Source: Reutealis trisperma
Lineage: Eukaryota > Streptophyta > Magnoliopsida > Malpighiales > Euphorbiaceae
Length of the DNA stretch: 64,000 nucleotides
Assembly: GCA_947687605.1 (NCBI GenBank)
Contig: CANTUT010000019.1
Location: forward strand, 13,081,501-13,145,500
Reading direction: 5' to 3'
Numbering within the stretch: position 1 is the stretch's first letter; each line of letters opens with the position of its first letter. This document shows positions 62,305 through 64,000 of this stretch, piece after piece. The notes under the pieces were generated by a model. That model did not search any database. It had not been told where the DNA came from and was given only the letters and a program-made list of their open reading frames with translations. A program made the position numbers and the translations under genes.

Positions 62305-63446
62305 GGGAAAATGACAAAAATATGCTAGTTAGAAATTTTATTTACCCATATATGCTAGTTTTAAGTTTATTTACCTATATATGCTACTTTTTTGAATTTT
62401 CAGGGGGTGGGAACCACAAAATCGGAAGTCAAACTTCCGGTTTTGTGCGTAGTGCTGGGCGTCTGCAGGTGTGCAGAAAACCGGATATTTGACATCCGAT
62501 TTTTTGCACACATGGCAAGAAACCGGATGTCAAACATCCGGTTTTTGTGCTACCTGCATGCAGAGTCCCATCTGCAGCAGAAAAATTATATAAATATTTC
62601 TTAAAATTTATTATTGAAAAATTGTATTTGTTTCTTTACCATAAATATTATACACTAATGTCATTTATTTGTTTAGTTTTTCCGAAATCCAAACAAAAAT
62701 TTTAAAAAAATTATACACTAATGTGATTTAAATAAATATAAAACTAATTAAATTATTATTTCACTTATTTCTTAATAATTGTTATTTCATAATAACAAAT
62801 TTTATATCACAAAAATCATCAAATCTATTAAAAATAAAAATTCATTCTAAATGATATACATATATTATTATTTATAAAATAAAATTATTTCACCTAATTA
62901 TTTAGTTCACATATTTGTAATTTCAAATAATTATTAATTAACAAAATATTATTGATAAAAAATTTATCAATTAAATTTATAAATGACCACTTTTTATTAT
63001 AAGAAATAAACTTATAATAAATATTTGCTTTAAAAAATTTATAAAAAATATTAAAAAAATTACTTACCATAAAAATAATTCATTATAAATGATAAACTCA
63101 TAATAAATATGCTTTAAAAAATTTATAATAAATTTAAAAAAAAATTACTTACTATATTTACTTAAAAAACATATAATAAATATAAAAAAAATTACTTAAT
63201 CCGGGTGAAATTTAGAAATCGGATGTTTAACATCCAGTTTTGTTGCCACGTGTGCAAAAAAACCGAATGTCAAACATCCGGTTTTCTGCACAGAAGGGCC
63301 TGCAGATTTTAGGCCACAAAATCGAAAGTTTGACTTCCAATTTTATGGTTCTCACTTCAAAAGTGGTATATATGGGTAAATATTTTTGAAACTAGCATAT
63401 ATGGGTAAATAAATTTTTTAAATGACATATTTTTGTCATTTGTCCC
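62305..63446. mobile_element. Foldback element with ~240-bp arms carrying CCGGATGT palindromes
   Basis: The left arm (about 62305-62550) and right arm (about 63205-63446) are inverted copies: GGGAAAATGACAAAAATATG at the left is answered by CATATTTTTGTCATTTGTCCC at the right. TTTCTTTC flanks both ends, an 8-9 bp target duplication of hAT or Mutator size, though its simple sequence makes the length uncertain. Each arm holds three short palindromes (six in all) such as CCGGATGTCAAACATCCGG. The AT-rich middle codes for nothing, so the element is non-autonomous. A frame at 62392-62604 is repeat translation. Confidence 0.82.
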
Positions 63447-63650
63447 TTTCTTTCTTTCTTTTTTTTTTTTTTTTTTTAACGGATTACAAGCAAAGCTACC
63501 TCCCATTTCTCTAATTAAAAAGAAGCAAAAAAAAAAAAAAATTATTCATCCTATTCAGGCATTAAAGCTCTGCAGAGAAAGTACAAGTTCACTTTATTTT
63601 TTTATAATTGAAGATTAGGATATAATGCTAATTACTTTTCCCTCTATTTA

Positions 63651-64000
63651 CTAGTTCAGCCAGTCATATCGTTTAAGCCACATCTCATTGTCCACACCAA
63701 AATAGATCCCATCATCTTGAGCTCTCCAGTAGCAAATATTTCCTTCCTCAACACAACACATAGATCCCTCTATTTTCTGCCTAAAAACATCAACATGTTG
63801 ATGCTTTGATCCCCATGTCATATCACAAGTGAACCATGTTTTAGGACCAATGAATTTTACTCCAAACCTGAAGTTGAAATCTCCTCCTTTATATAAAGTA
63901 TGGCTCCCGAGATCATCATCTCTCGATTGGCAATGGATGAACAGTGGATGTTGATTGTTACTTAGGCCATTGATGATGTGAACTGTAAACTTGAAGCAAA
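63651..64000 (-). CDS. Plant S-protein homologue (self-incompatibility S1 family), 5' end outside window
   Basis: A minus-strand frame enters at 64000 and ends at the TAG at 63651-63653, covering about 115 residues. It holds the family landmarks: VHIINGLSNNQHPLFIHCQS, then DDDLGSHTLYKGGDFNFRFG, then TWFTCDMTW, VDVFRQKIEGSMCC and CYWRAQDDGIYFG. Cysteines in IHCQ, FTCD, CCVE and ICYW match the conserved four that form disulfides in these small secreted proteins. Poppy PrsS, the founding member, is a pistil ligand for pollen rejection; most homologues have unknown roles, some in reproductive tissue. The signal peptide and start codon lie to the right of the window. The frame has no stop, so the visible part looks intact. 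Confidence 0.88.
   Translation of the reverse strand, partial: CFKFTVHIINGLSNNQHPLFIHCQSRDDDLGSHTLYKGGDFNFRFGVKFIGPKTWFTCDMTWGSKHQHVDVFRQKIEGSMCCVEEGNICYWRAQDDGIYFGVDNEMWLKRYDWLN

Overview
The window is nuclear DNA of a flowering plant, most likely a eudicot. The evidence is two coiled-coil NBS-LRR resistance genes, an F-box gene, two D-type cyclin copies with plant intron structure, an S-protein-homologue gene, and plant Copia, Gypsy (Tat-like), CACTA and hAT transposons. The species cannot be named from the sequence. Intergenic DNA is very AT-rich and holds many (TA)n tracts. Nothing prokaryotic was seen.

Layout. 1-3259: AT-rich DNA with two diverged tandem arrays in opposite orientation. 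3260-9387: a nearly complete Copia retrotransposon (minus strand) with 253-bp LTRs. 10751-12682: a six-exon cyclin D6-like gene (minus) broken by one inserted base in exon 3. 15.6-16.6 kb: a decayed hAT transposase. 18322-26801: an older, decayed Copia element of a related lineage (plus strand), sitting at the junction of a roughly 540-bp direct repeat. Its leader carries a 2.6-kb solo LTR and an array of TTCNNGAA palindromes. 27535-28737: an intact single-exon F-box gene (minus).

30534-43363: a non-autonomous CACTA element with CACTACAAGAA ends and an AAT target duplication. Nested in it is a 10.2-kb Tat-like Gypsy element (31465-41698) with 639-bp LTRs. That element has lost the region between mid-reverse transcriptase and integrase, carries seven copies of a 66-bp repeat, and has a decayed, intron-containing gene on the opposite strand between pol and the 3' LTR.

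45.4-46.3 kb: a Copia deletion derivative. 47523-49185: the intact paralogue of the cyclin gene (minus, six exons, 302 aa), with matching promoter and 3' flank. 50.6-61.3 kb: two tandem CNL genes (minus). The first has an intact NB-ARC but a truncated LRR with decayed remnants downstream; the second is complete (951 aa). Both have an intron just before the ATG. 61.7 kb: a further LRR scrap. 62305-63446: a foldback element whose arms carry six CCGGATGT-type palindromes. 63651-64000: the 3' part of an S-protein-homologue gene (minus), missed by ATG-based ORF calling because its start lies outside the window.

There is no operon-like cooperation. Host genes fall into duplicated pairs (cyclin, CNL) separated by nested transposons. 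LTR comparison by eye ranks insertion ages: the 3.3-9.4 kb Copia youngest (5 differences in 253 bp), the Gypsy intermediate (about 35-40 in 639 bp), and the 18.3-26.8 kb Copia oldest.
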